Assembly (NCBI GenBank): GCA_032158125.1 | Contig: JASKOT010000017.1 | Span: 248,001 to 312,000 of the forward strand | Length of the DNA: 64,000 nucleotides | DNA from: Papiliotrema nemorosa | Lineage: Eukaryota > Basidiomycota > Tremellomycetes > Tremellales > Rhynchogastremaceae | Direction of reading: 5' to 3' | Shown: positions 22,057 through 32,945 of the stretch, in pieces | Layout: each line of letters opens with the position of its first letter | How positions within the stretch are numbered: the stretch's first letter is position 1 | The notes under the pieces: generated by a model | Told to the model about the DNA's origin: nothing | Database searches by the model: none | What the model saw: the letters and a program-made list of their open reading frames with translations, nothing else | Translations under genes and position numbers: made by a program

Positions 22057-22163
22057 CGAGTTTATGGGCGGATTGGGAGCTCGTGCGATTTGTAAGAGTC
22101 GTGACACTGTCTCCATGGACTACTCGAGTAGTCAACCTGAGGCCATACGGTCCGCTCATTCAC

Positions 22164-22736
22164 CTATAAGATCTTCTCCATGACCCAATCTCTCCTCACG
22201 CTCTCTCCTACCAAGAATGTATGCTCGCCGACGCTCTTGAATCCCATCTTCTCGTAAAACCGTATGCCCCTCTTGTTATCTTCCCAAGCGCCCAACCACA
22301 TACTCCTGTATCCCTGATACCGCGCCAGATCCTCTGCACCTTGGACCAGAGTTTTTGCAAGGCCTGTACCGTGCCATGCGTCGTCTACGTATAATCTCCT
22401 GAGCTCTATCGGATCGGGAAGAGTGAGACATGGCTCAGTGGTACCGAGAACCAGCTGGACGATGCCGACGACCTCGGAAGATGGCGTTGCCATGACCATC
22501 CATTGCATGAAGGGGTTTGAAATATCCTCGGAGATCTGTTGGGGAGATAATGCAGTCTCGAGAAAATGCTCCAGGTCGGACGGAGAGACAGAGTAGGCGA
22601 AGTGTTTCGACCACACTCGACCTATCAGGCTGGATACAGCTGGCGCGTCGGATGGTGTCGCGGGTCGAAGTGAGGGAGAAGTTTTGTCCGACACACTCGT
22701 GCTGCTCTCCTGAGGGTTCGGTAGACTTATAGTCAT
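22164..22736 (-). CDS. GNAT-family N-acetyltransferase
   Basis: An intronless 190-residue frame from ATG 22736. The GNAT fold is clear from residue about 25: LRPATPSDAPAVSSLI, then MVMATPSSEVVGIVQLVLG (beta 2-4), LRRLYVDDAWHGTGLAKTL (motif A with the acetyl-CoA loop, here WHGTGLA rather than the strict QxxGxG/A), and MWLGAWEDNKRGIRFYEKMG (motif B, ArgPheTyr). It ends FKSVGEHTFLVGESVRRDWV, typical of small-molecule acetyltransferases in fungi that act on amines. Substrate cannot be predicted. It lies 107 bp from the convergent DUF1348 gene and is divergent from APT1. Confidence 0.9.
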   Translation of the reverse strand: MTISLPNPQESSTSVSDKTSPSLRPATPSDAPAVSSLIGRVWSKHFAYSVSPSDLEHFLETALSPQQISEDISNPFMQWMVMATPSSEVVGIVQLVLGTTEPCLTLPDPIELRRLYVDDAWHGTGLAKTLVQGAEDLARYQGYRSMWLGAWEDNKRGIRFYEKMGFKSVGEHTFLVGESVRRDWVMEKIL

Positions 22737-23053
22737 GTTGCCTGACTAGCTTTGTAGAGAAGGGATAGATTATTAATCATTCATCGTCGGGTGTTTTTGT
22801 CGACTCGAGTGGGCCTCGAGAGTGGACCGTCTCATCTGAAACGTCGATCGGTCCACTCCGATCACGATTTGGGTTTGTAATCAATCCGGGTGGGTGATTA
22901 GGATTTCTAGAGCCTCGATTAGAAAATGGTGAATTTAGGATTTTGCAGTGATTCAAAAATTGTCAACGCGGGGTTTCAGAATTTCTGCGTGTGACCGAGA
23001 GATAAGTCGACCCCTCACACGTTTGGTACACCATCATCAACCCACCAAACACC
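22737..23053. promoter_or_regulatory. Divergent promoter region between the GNAT gene and APT1
   Basis: The 317-bp region holds a perfect 10-bp inverted repeat (22820-22829 gagtggaccg and 22849-22858 cggtccactc) around a 19-bp centre, plus two CTCGAG sites at about 22804 and 22815 and several gattag-type words. It is a candidate regulatory site or short hairpin. Confidence 0.5.
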
Positions 23054-23704
23054 ATGTCCGACGTCTCTCACCTCAAATCTCTCCTGGGTGTCCACCCCAA
23101 CTGGCCCAAACAGGTACGACCCGATCTTCAATACGGACGCACGGTGGAGTTGACCTTATAGGGAATCACCTTTCTCGACATCTTCCCCCTGTTCCGAGAT
23201 CCCAAAGCCCTCGAAGAACTCGTCACTCATTTCGTGCATCACATTTACACAAAATACCCCGGTTCCCCACCCGACGTCATTGTAGGTCTTGACGCTCGAG
23301 GGTTCTTGCTGGGTCCTATCATTGCTCTTCGTCTTGGAGCAGCGTTTGTGCCTGTCCGAAAAGCTGGAAAGTTGCCTGGACAATGTGAAGTCGCGCTCTA
23401 CGAGAAGGAGTATGGAGTAGACAAGTTTGAGATGCAGAGCGATGTCATCAAACCCGGACAAAAAGTCATCGTCTTTGAGTGAGTGGAGGTTCTACCCAAC
23501 CATATTAGAAGATACGTCGGCGGAATGAGCTGACCCTTCAGTGACCTCATTGCGACTGGAGGATCAGCTGCTGCCGCTGGAGAGTTGATCAAAAAGTCTG
23601 GAGGTGTCACTCTGGAGTACCTCTTCATCGTCTCCCTACCCTTCCTCAAAGGCCACGAGAAGCTCGACGCCCCTGTTTACGCCATGATTGAGGCCGAGGA
23701 TTAG
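23054..23704 (+). CDS. APT1: Adenine phosphoribosyltransferase
   Basis: APRT converts adenine and PRPP to AMP in cytosolic purine salvage. Exons 23054-23113, 23162-23478 and 23542-23704 give 179 residues, the usual length; the frame closes exactly. Conserved features are GITFLDIFPLFRDPKALEEL, the substrate-binding DVIVGLDARGFLLGPIIALR, FVPVRKAGKLPG (flexible loop), YGVDKFEMQSD, and the PRPP-binding motif VIVFDDLIATGGSAAAAGEL, which is completed only by splicing GA|T at 23478/23542. The C-terminus LEYLFIVSLPFLKGHEKL is standard. Usual start and length, no anomalies. Introns are 48 and 63 nt. Confidence 0.97.
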
Positions 23705-23920
23705 TTGGCCACGAGTAGGGCACTAGTGAGGGCAACCGGTGTGCGTCGGCCCAAGAATACTTATAGATTAGGAGTCATAATGAAGCATCCAGGTCCATTA
23801 ATATCATCAGGGCGTAAGCCGTTCGTCGGTATCTATGAACATCGCTACAATGGATGAGGTATCATACATCATGACGAGTCGTGTATCCCTATTCACCTCA
23901 AGATCCCCTCTTGTCGTTGT

Positions 23921-23940
23921 CGTGTCGTGTCGTGTCGTGT
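23921..23940 (+). repeat. CGTGT pentamer tandem repeat
   Basis: Four perfect cgtgt units flanked by partial copies in the 3' region between APT1 and the next gene. A simple microsatellite. Confidence 0.85.
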
Positions 23941-23999
23941 CGTGCCGCATGTCTTTGCCTACAAACCTGAAATTGAAATTCTCCTCAGACTGACCATTG

Positions 24000-26266
24000 T
24001 CACAACTCGGACAGGCTAACGTAACGTCGTGGAGATCGAGGGGTCAATGGCCGGGAGACTGGCCACAGATGAGCGTTCATCTCGCTCGACTCATCGACCT
24101 CGCCAGGTCTACCTAAAGGTCCACTGAAGTCTGACCATCAGCTAACAATGTCACAAGTGTCGACTCACCTTCATCTTTGCTTGCTTCACCTTCCTGTCCG
24201 GGCTCAGCAGATCTGCTGGGTGCCTCGCCAGTCCTTGGGTCCGCTAGAGAGCTCTGTTGAGGCCCTGCATGTCGCCTTGGCGCTCTCGGAGTCTGATCGA
24301 GAAGATCGTCAATAGGATGGGGAGGCAGAGTGGTTGCAATATCAGACTGTAGAGTGGTCGGAGTCGGCGTGACTTGTCGGGAGGCAGCATTGATCATCTC
24401 AACCAGATCGACCTCGCCTCGTCCTCCTCTCGTCCTTGCGCCCGAAACTCGCGAGTCAGTACCGGGCCCTCTTCGTACTGCTCGGAGGTCGGATTGCAGA
24501 CGAGCAAGTTCTCGGATTCGTTCTCGGGACTGTTGCAGTCGCGAGTCGAGCTCTGGTCGGGATATTGAGGGTGATGTAGCTTGAGTGGCTCGGGGTGGGT
24601 TTCGAGTAGCTGAAGCGGCGATATCGGCGGAAACAGAGGCACTACCCGAAGACGGTGATAAGTTGGCTGCTCGAGGCGCATATCTATGCCCACGTGACGA
24701 CGAAGTGGGTAATTCGTTTGATGTCGGGACCGCGGAAATGGAAGAAGCAGGCCGAGCAGAGCTCGAGAGGTTCGTTGACGCTGCCTGGATACCAGACCGA
24801 GGGGACGACCGTGGTCCATTATCAGTTACAGCTCTGGCTAGTTCACGTAAAGTCTGCCCTTCTAGTATGGTTGCCTGCGCGAGTACCGCGGCTGCGTCGA
24901 CGAGTCGCGCACTTGAATGAGCCGACTCGTTTCTTTCCAGAGACACAATGCTTCGTCTATTTTGGGCAGTCTGGGCCTCATGTGGTGCTGCAACAGGCAT
25001 GTTGAAGAATATGTGGTCGGCCGGCGATGAAGGGGCCTGTAAGGTAGGACGCCCAGGTCGGGCGGCTGGTAACAGGGACTCTGCGTATGCTCTCTCGTCG
25101 AGGTCATCCGGGACGACCGAAGGATCGATCACTACAGCTTCGAGAATCATGGTATCACTGGAAGCGGCGCTCGAAGCATAAAATTCCTGGTCTTGAGGCT
25201 CATGGCTATTCTCGGTGTGATCATCCGGAAAGTAGACATAAGGGGGCCAGTCCGGTCGGGTTGATACCGGCGCGGGACTTGGAACGGTGTGTCGCATCAC
25301 CGGGGTGATACCCGATGTCGACGGCGGGGCAGTCGTTGGCGGAACGGTCAGCGATGGTCCGGCTGAAGGGGGCAGCGGAGAAGGTATGGACTGGATCCTG
25401 ACAGGCGTTCGCGATCGCTGATGGATCATATTGGTGGGTACTAGTCCTCGTCGATGAGGAGCATCCGGAAATCTCGATCGATGGGAATCTCTTGTCTGTC
25501 CCAAAACTGGACTCTTTGATCGGTTATCAATGACTCGATTGGGCAAACCACCTTGTCCTACTCGAGCAGAGCGTCGAAATGGGAGAGATGTGATTTGTCT
25601 AAGTTGTTCCACCTCGGCTTCTAGCTCTTGGTGGCGTCGACGTAAATCTGCAAAATCATGATAGCTTGATGTCGATACCCACGGGTCGGACGGAGGGGTT
25701 CCGATGGGTCCAACACCGGGATATGAGGATGAGCCCACCTCGTTATGCTCAGGTCGCATTTGGTTGAGTAGCCGTAGAAAATCACCAGCCTGTTCTTCAT
25801 CCAAAGTTGGCCAACCGCCTACTGGTTCCGATCCAGGATTGAAAACTAGGTCGTGCGCCGAGCTGTCCATGTTGGGTGTCGAGCTCGAGGCGAGTCGAGA
25901 AGCGACTCTGGAACTAACAGAAATGGTACGAGTAGGGGCGTTCACACGAGATGTAACGTCCAGGACTTGAGGTCCTGATGGTCTAGGGTTTTGGGACGGC
26001 GGACGAGAGGGTGTGACGACAGGAGGAGTATCCTGAATGTTCAGCGCAAGGGAGCAACGAAGCCGACTCACTCTCAGCGATAGTCTGCCCAAGCCGATAT
26101 CTTGCGCCTCAGACAGGATACGATGGAGTTCTGTAGCTTGTACTCTCAGTCTCTCCACGTCCGCTGTCACCTCGGCCAGACGCGCAGAGATAGTAGATTG
26201 TGTCAGGGTTGAGGGTCGAGCAGGGGACGAGGGCGAAGTGACGGAAGAAGAAGGGGGAGGAGGCAT
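24000..26266 (-). CDS. Large disordered protein with short coiled coils, unknown function
   Basis: The open frame runs for most of 24113-26566, but the upstream 300 bp look like a 5' leader, so I take ATG 26266 (MPPPPSSSVTSPSSPARPS) as the start. Splice signals support a 41-nt intron at about 26032-26072. A C-terminal one (donor at KDEG, acceptor ggtcag) leads to an alternative tail ending at 24000 in RRYVSLSEL; otherwise the protein stops at 24113. The product is about 750 residues of Pro/Ser/Thr/Arg-rich disordered sequence. A short coiled coil lies near residues 20-55 (ARLAEVTADVERLRVQATEL), another around LRRRHQELEAEVEQLRQI, and a third at SRLQQSRERIRELARLQSDL. No domain is recognised. 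A scaffold role is plausible but not shown. Confidence 0.65.
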
Positions 26267-26965
26267 GATGTCTCGTCTTATGCGATAAATTGCCGTGCGG
26301 CAAGATCTCGGGCAGCCAGCCGATAAGTCAGCAGTCGAGGTGTTTGTGTAGACCCAAGGTGAACAGAGAGGACGGGTGCGCTCGGTCTGAACGTTGATCT
26401 TGCCCTGACCGCCTTTGTCCTCGTGGAGCTTATTCCTCCGAAGAGTCACTAGGTAGACTATCTCGTTGCCCTCTTCCTGGGTCGAGGAGCCGTCTGAGTT
26501 TTTTTGGTTGATGTTGCTTGAACGAGAGACCTTTTCTGTTGTTCTGGACGGGGGGGGATGTTGCAACGAGGCGTCACATCTAATCCCGACGGAAGAGGAT
26601 CACATGGTGAGTGGCAAAACGAGGCTCACGAGGCGATCAAACACAATCTCCCCGAGCCCCTATCCTCTGTAGTGAGAGAGACCCCAGGAGCGAGAGGTGT
26701 TGCTTCATGCTGCTGTTTGCACACCTCGGATGATGAGGTGCTACAGCTCTGAGCGCAAAGTGACCCAGAAGGGGCTGCCGGGAGAGTTGCCACTGAACCG
26801 CCCAACTTGAAACATGAAGTGCTCCGGATTAAGCTTAACCCCTGTGCAACTCGCATTGTTCAACCCACCACACACATCTTGCGCTTCAATCTTTTCAACC
26901 TTTTCCTCTTCTTCTTTGTTGCTTAGCTCCCTAGGTCTACGTGATCGACCTCGAAATAAAGTAAT
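26267..26965. promoter_or_regulatory. Divergent intergenic region with G8 tract
   Basis: About 700 bp between the disordered-protein gene and the amidohydrolase-like gene. It has a G8 run at 26550-26557 and a CT-rich stretch (ctcttcttc) just upstream of 26966. Open frames crossing it look like extended leaders; no gene was seen. Confidence 0.5.
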
Positions 26966-28064
26966 ATGCCTCCTCGAAAACCTCCTCCACTCGATAAAAG
27001 CCTATTCGTGGGTGACGGCCCGCTAGCACCTGGCTCAGCGCCCCTGCCCCCTGATCCAGAAACCATCCACCCAGAGTACATCATTGACGCCCATGGATTT
27101 TCTACATCCCCTTCAGGCTCAAGTGACATCTTTCAAGGACTATCAGAATCCTTTCCTCGACCGCAAGTTCGACATGCCATCGAAGTCAAGCTGGATGTGA
27201 GCGCCGAGCCTACCAAAGAGATCCTGTAAGCCTTACTCCACCTCCTTTGTCAACGCATGTCGCTTACCAACAAGCGGAGTCAAGCCTTTATCCATCCATC
27301 CCACTGTACTCGACCTCGGCTTGGGTTCACAACCTAGCATCGCCAATGTCGCTCATGGAGCCGTGGACATTATCGTTCCCTCCACTTGGCCATTGACCGA
27401 GAAAGAATGGGATCTCCTCGAGGACGCCGTCAATGCTCTCGACAAGGCTTGGAATGAACCCCTCAAGACGGAAGGGAACCAGCAAACGTCCACCGAAAAG
27501 GGCAAAATTGTCATCTGTGCGTCCCTATTACACAGGAGTATATGAGTAGCTGATGTGTAGCGGGCCTCCTTCCCCCTCCTTTGACTATCCCATCCTCGGT
27601 CTTGCACCAATCCGAAGCTTATGCGATGTACCAGGGCCGGCTCGCTCAACTTTCCCTCAATGCCAACGTCCATCTGAAGCTCTTGCCGCCAATCGTCGAG
27701 GTTGAAGCTGCCACATCGGCCGGACACGGTCCATGGTGGGAGGAGATCAAGGAGCTAGAGAGAGTACTTAGGATGTATAGTACGCATCGTCTCCGGAATC
27801 GCAGAGACAACATGGGGCTGATATCCAGTTTCACCGGCGATAGAGACTTTCGGAACTCATCGGCTCATCTTTGGTTCTTCACCTGCTCTTCCCCTGGACG
27901 AGATCATCGAAGACCCTCAGAGCAAAACACAGCTCAAACAGCCCATCGACTCAAATACGTGGTACGGGGTCGCCCGAAAGGCCATCACCCAACTTGGAGA
28001 GGCTCAGGAGGCTGTAGACGGTGTGTTTTACAGCAATGCCGCCAAGGTGTACCAACTGGAGTAG
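26966..28064 (+). CDS. Amidohydrolase-like protein with incomplete metal site
   Basis: Exons 26966-27225, 27275-27516, 27561-27779 and 27829-28064 give 318 residues, frame closed; introns are 49, 44 and 49 nt. The C-terminal half has the amidohydrolase_2 signature order: MYISPAIETFGTHRLIFGSS (the strand and Asp/Ser region after the barrel), PLDEIIEDPQSK, then WYGVARKAITQLGEAQEAVD and VFYSNAAKVYQLE, the usual last helix where NAxxxY is conserved. The N-terminal strand reads EYIIDAHGFSTS. The family's metal-binding HxH is therefore reduced to a single His, and other zinc ligands are not obvious. It may bind without hydrolysing, or act on an unknown substrate. It is a member of the superfamily by fold but possibly an inactive enzyme. 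Function unassigned. Confidence 0.72.
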
Positions 28065-28239
28065 CTATTCGTTCGGGAGAGATGGACACTCGTTGATATT
28101 GGTCGGCCACCGCAGCTGAGAGGGATATGTGATCGAAGAATATTCCCCTTTGAATTCCTGCATATTCCGTCTGAACAACTTCTACTTAGTCACATTAACG
28201 CGCACATTTCACACATTCCTTCCATTCCGTATGTCGGCC

Positions 28240-30707
28240 TTATTCCGGCTGATAGTCTGCGGGCAGGACGACATAGGCAGCTATTGATCAGTAAAATCCT
28301 GACAGACTAAGATTCGACCCACCTGGGAACAGACCCGTCTGACCGCTGGGTGCTCGTCCGTTCCACCAATCTGGGTCGACCTTTTCAATGTCGGTGATCC
28401 GATCTCCCGTCTTGAAAGAGATCTCATTATCTTCTCCCGCATCATAGCTACGGATCAGCGCCCATGGACTGAAATCACTCACTCGTATTGCGCGATCATG
28501 CTTCCGTCTTCCTCCTGCTCTTCGATGTCTCGCGCTGCGGCCTCGGCTGCAGGAGGAGCAGGGGGAGCGGGAGGGGCTGGAGGGGGAGGAGGTGCTGGAG
28601 GCGCTGAGGCCTCTTCCGCTGGCTCCTCTTGAAGCAGCTCAACATAGTTGGACGGGAATAGACCAGCTTGGCCATTCGCGTTGACACCAGACCACCATCC
28701 TGCTTGCTCAGCTGCGCTCTGTCCGTACTACTTGGAAGCTCACCATCATCAACTTGCTCAATCTGAGTGATGATTTCGTCCTCGGCAAACGAAACTTCGT
28801 TCTAGAATCAGTCTCGAGTTGGGTATAATTTCTTACATCCTCCGCAGCCTGCTCGTCAGCCTGTTTCATTTCAGATGAAGCCGCAACGTACCTCATATTC
28901 ATACAGTGCTTTTGCCCTCTGCCCAGCTGGTGCTGGAGCCTCGGGAGCTGTAGCGCCAGGTCGACTGGCCAGCGGTACTGGGGGCGGAGCACCGGCTCCA
29001 GGAGCTTCTTCCAGCGTCAAGTCCTGCTTCAGCCTTTCAAGTTCCTCGACTTGCTAAATCATCAGTAGCGGCCACGTTATCAATACTCACCGGATCTGCA
29101 GAAGGTCCTGGCGGGGGCGGAGGAGGTGGGGGCGGTGGAGGAGGCGCTGCTGGGGCGGCATCTCCGTCTTCTTGAACTGGTTCAGGTCTGAACGGCTGAG
29201 GTGGAGGAGCAGGCGGCGCATCCCAATCTTCATCTTCTTCCTTTTCTTGATCAGAGTCGGGCGAAGCAGGTCGAGGCGGTACAGCAGATCGTCCCGGCAT
29301 TGGCGGAGGTGCAGGAGCCGCTGGCGTAGGAGGAGCTGGAGGTGCTGCGGGCGCGGAAGGTGCCGGGGGTGCGACTGGGGCAGGAGGCGCTGGAGGGGGA
29401 GCAGGAGCAGAGGGCGGTGGAACCGATCTAGAGGCTCCAAAGGCAGCACCTGTCACGGCAGCTCCAGCTGCCTTGGAAGCCGCTTCTTCCTCGGCTCGTT
29501 GCTTCTTGGCCTCGGCTTGACGCTCCGCCCAAGTAAGCTTCTTCCCGCTTGGGCCAGGGGCACTAGGTGCAGGCGCGCCTCCGCCCGAGAATGCCGCCAT
29601 GCGGTCTTTGATGCTGCCTCCGACGGGAGCAGAGTCGGAGTCGTCGGTAGCAGTGTTTCCGCCAGGATTCCATCGGTTGGCTAGCTTACCGGGTGTTGCG
29701 AGTTTGACAGGTTCATAGGCCGTTCCGACCGGTGCAATCCGATCCTCGTATGCCGGCTTGGAGTTGTCAGTGGGCGCCGGAGTAGAGGCAGACACCGGAG
29801 GAGGTCGCGTTGCTGCTGGCGGTGGTGGAGGGGCTGCGGGCGTTGGCGTAGGGGGAGGAGGCGACGGTTCTCGAGGGGGAGGAATCGCTTTTGGCGCTGG
29901 GGGAGGTGCTGGCGTGCTTGGTACTGCTGCGGCAGGTGTGGGTCTCGAGAACGTGGAGGCCGGAGTCGATACGCTTGTGGGCTGCATGAGTCAGCGAGGC
30001 CGAGGTCAAAGCGCAACCCAGCAGGACCCACCTTTCCCTGGGCTCCGCCTAATCCTTGACTCGGCCGGTAACTTGGTGCGGGCTTTGAAGCAACGACAGG
30101 GGTGGGTGCAGCAGCAGACGCTCCATACTTGGATCCGGAGGATTCCTGGATCCTCTTGTGGATGTTGGCAGGTGTAACATCGAGCTGTCAATCAGCGTTG
30201 AGATAACTTATGGAGTATGCCTCACCTCATTCCGAGCTTGAATCACCAAATGAGCTCTACTGAGGAATTTCGACTGGACCTGGGAGAGGTGGGTATCTTC
30301 GTATTAGCACCAAGATCAATTTGCGATGGATCAGCGGTTTACTCACGGAAGAGACCCTTTCTCGACTCGGGCACACCCTCACCGCACCACGCAACCAAAA
30401 CAAACTTGTCCAGCGTGCTCTGCCAATCAGTTGCCAATATTCCTGATGGATGCAAGACTGACACTGGGATCTTTCACTCGTGCGAAAGCATACTGGATTC
30501 TGTGGATTAGGCGAGGAGTCCAACTGCACGGGCGACACACCTTCCGTCCATAAACTCCTCTTCAAGCTCGTCCAATCCGCTGCCCGTCGCTTGGACTTTG
30601 AGCTCATTGGCGGTCTGATTGAAAAGGGCCCAGTCATAGTCTGCCGATCCATCTATGATAGCCTGGTAGGTAGGCTGCAGATCTGGTGCGTTGAATGAGA
30701 TGGACAT
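28240..30707 (-). CDS. ABP1: ABP1, actin-binding adaptor (ADF-H + two SH3)
   Basis: Abp1 is a cortical actin-patch adaptor that binds F-actin, activates Arp2/3 and recruits endocytic partners. From ATG 30707 the ADF-homology domain reads SFNAPDLQPTYQAIIDGSAD, CGEGVPESRKGLF and THLSQVQSKFL/AHLVIQARNE across introns. Then comes PANIHKRIQESSGSKYGA, a long Pro/Ala-rich region, and two C-terminal SH3 domains: ITQIEQVDDGWWSGVNANGQ with AGLFPSNYVELL, and YDAGEDNEISFKTGDRITDI with DPDWWNGRAPSGQTGLFP. The last two introns, joined by frame, restore AQYDYDAGEDNE and GLFPAAYVVLPADYQPE before the stop at 28240; an unspliced reading ends wrongly in GGSNLSLSGFY. The middle is unusually long and Pro/Ala-rich, so many antisense frames appear opposite it. 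Confidence 0.93.
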
Positions 30708-30887
30708 GGTGAGATGTTCAAAGGGTATAGCAAAGATGGGGTGCTGTGTTCTACACCAGTCGTCGGCGACGTCACGAGCGATTCTGGGGCTCCCCCCTCA
30801 ATCGTGGCGGAATCAAATCCTCGTCCTATCTGCGTATGGCCCATACATATCTATGGCTGGTGGATTTGCATGTATCTCATCCCTTTC

Positions 30888-32154
30888 TCATCGCAGTTTG
30901 GTCATCGCCCATTCCATGCTTGGCAAGATGAACTCTTCGTACCAAAGTTGCGAGACCTCTTCCGTGACGCCCATGACCGCCGTGGCGGCCGCGAAAGACT
31001 CGACGAATCCGTGAGGCGCATCAGATTTGGCCATCTCGCACTCCACGCTGAGATTTGTGAGTCTGTCATATACTATATAGGTATCCTCGTAAGGGATGAG
31101 AGTATCTCGCAAGGCACAGTAAAGCCATGTTGGGGGAAACGCCTCGCTCAGATTCTCCAGCAAAGACGTTTCGGTAGGATAGGGCGGACCATCTTGGCAG
31201 CCGGTCATCCAGGAAGCAAGACATCGCGAATCCAGAGCCTGGTCCGTCAACAGATAGGTCAAGCTCCAGTCTCGAACCACATACAGCTTGGAACCAGATC
31301 CTCTGTCTCCTTTGTTGAGGATCGACGCTGGATTGAGCCATTACTCAGTAAAGGGAAGAAGTCCAAACTCACCCTTCGATATCGCAAAATGTTTCCGAAA
31401 CGCAAACGGGTTCGGAGTAGGCTTTGCGTATCGCATTCTGTGTTTCCGGATTGTCTTTGAGAAACTCCTCTAGCGCAGACTTGGGTCGGGAAAGTTGAGG
31501 TCTCTCCAAATCGACCAATGGATACGCAGAAAGCACACATTTGGGCACCGGCAAACGGACACCCTCTTCTTTGTTCGCCCACAGGATATCGATTGCCTAG
31601 CCATTAGCTGATCTAGGAGATCATGACCCACCAGCCACAGTGAGTTGATGCCACCGGCACTACTGCCTCCTATACTACAGCGGGACAGGTCAACCACGAT
31701 CGTGCTCCCCAGGGATTTTTGTGTTTGACAGAGGTCACTGTGAATCCACTTGTATGCATCCAACACGTCTCGACGTTGATCCATGTGATTCACACTTTGC
31801 CGACTTCAGCTGTCGAGACTTCTGCTGGATGCAGGTCCGCTCACTGTGGCAGCAGTCTATACTCTGACGAGACGCACACCACGCCTCGATCGCCAAACCA
31901 TTCGAGTTGGTTTTCGGGTACGTCGGTTGATGCGCCCGTCGTGAATCCACCCCCGTGTATCATACTGGGACGTAAGACCACAACATAGAGGTATCATCAG
32001 GATGTGCAGCTTACAAATTGACAGGGCAAGGAGCAGAGCTTGTTATACTCTTCGGGAGCCATACATCCAGAAAGAGACCTCCAGCTGGAACACAGGAGTC
32101 AAGTGGCTTCCAGAGGATGCGATGATCGGGCTCGAGAGTATTGATGCGGACCAT
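30888..32154 (-). CDS. Alpha/beta hydrolase (esterase/lipase, HSL-like)
   Basis: Starts at ATG 32154 (MVRINTLEPDHRILWKPLDS) and is spliced at least four times. The oxyanion-hole motif MIHGGGFTTGASTDVPENQ is joined to the first exon across a ~50-nt intron. The nucleophile elbow is SIGGSSAGGINSL (GxSxG). The acid lies in LYCALRDTLIPYEDTY (Asp) and the base in SDAPHGFVE (His), completing the triad. It belongs to the HGGG esterase class (alpha/beta hydrolase fold-3). No signal peptide, so it is probably cytosolic. Substrate unknown. The stop at 30888 lies 181 bp before the ABP1 start on the same strand. Confidence 0.88.
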
Positions 32155-32945
32155 ATTTGCACGAAAGATCAGACTAGAGTTCTACATGCAGGTAGGCATC
32201 ATACGTCTGGGCTGCATAGTGAACTTATGTTATACCGATATCAAAGACTGCACTCCCGGTAAACCGCCCGCTGTCGGCTGTCGGGAGGATATGATTGTTC
32301 ATGACCAGGGGACCGCCACATTCGAGGGGCAATCAAGCTTGTCACCCCTGGACAGGCCCTTGATTACAAAACCAATCAGGAGTTTCTAATCGGCTTGTCC
32401 GACTTTTGTAATCGAGGGGGATCTACTTTGTAATCCCTTCCCCCTCCACCCAGGGCACGCGTCAGAGGTGACCCTTGCATGACCCTTTGTTGTTGCACCC
32501 GCTTCGCTTCCCATTTCCGGCAGCCACTATCATATCACTACTCATCACTTATCGATAACCTCTACTTCGACTACACCTTTGAGCAGCATGATCACTCGCT
32601 ATCCCATGGGACGATCTAGAGCCTGAGATAGCACTGCGAACTAGACTATCCCCTCATTCAAGAAGATCGATATTTTGGGACAGACTGTCAAGAGCGACTT
32701 TCCCCGCTTCTCCGGCACAACGAACGTTCTCTCCGAACAACGCCTGATCGATAAGCCAGCGGCGTATCTTTACCTCGAATCAGAACGTATCTCAACCTCC
32801 CGAAATCCACTGTCTGTGAAGCCCCAATTCGTTACTCCTTTGTTCTCATTCCCCTCGTTCAGCCTAGCGCCCATCGAGGCTAGATATCAAACCCCTTGAC
32901 CATCCTCAATATCTGTCAACATCAGCATACAAATCAACTGTCACC
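32155..32945. promoter_or_regulatory. Divergent intergenic region between the esterase gene and MAF1
   Basis: About 790 bp. Around 32350-32445 there are three gattac/gtaatc words and a ccccctcc tract, which could be GATA-like or STRE-like sites. The last 120 bp are CT-rich leader. No gene was seen. Confidence 0.5.

Noticed and set aside
23921..23940. Repeat considered as CRISPR or telomeric
   Set aside because: Pentamer microsatellite without spacers; CGTGT is not a known telomere unit here.
29172..29684. 170-codon plus-strand Arg-rich frame
   Set aside because: Antisense to the Pro/Ala-rich linker of ABP1.
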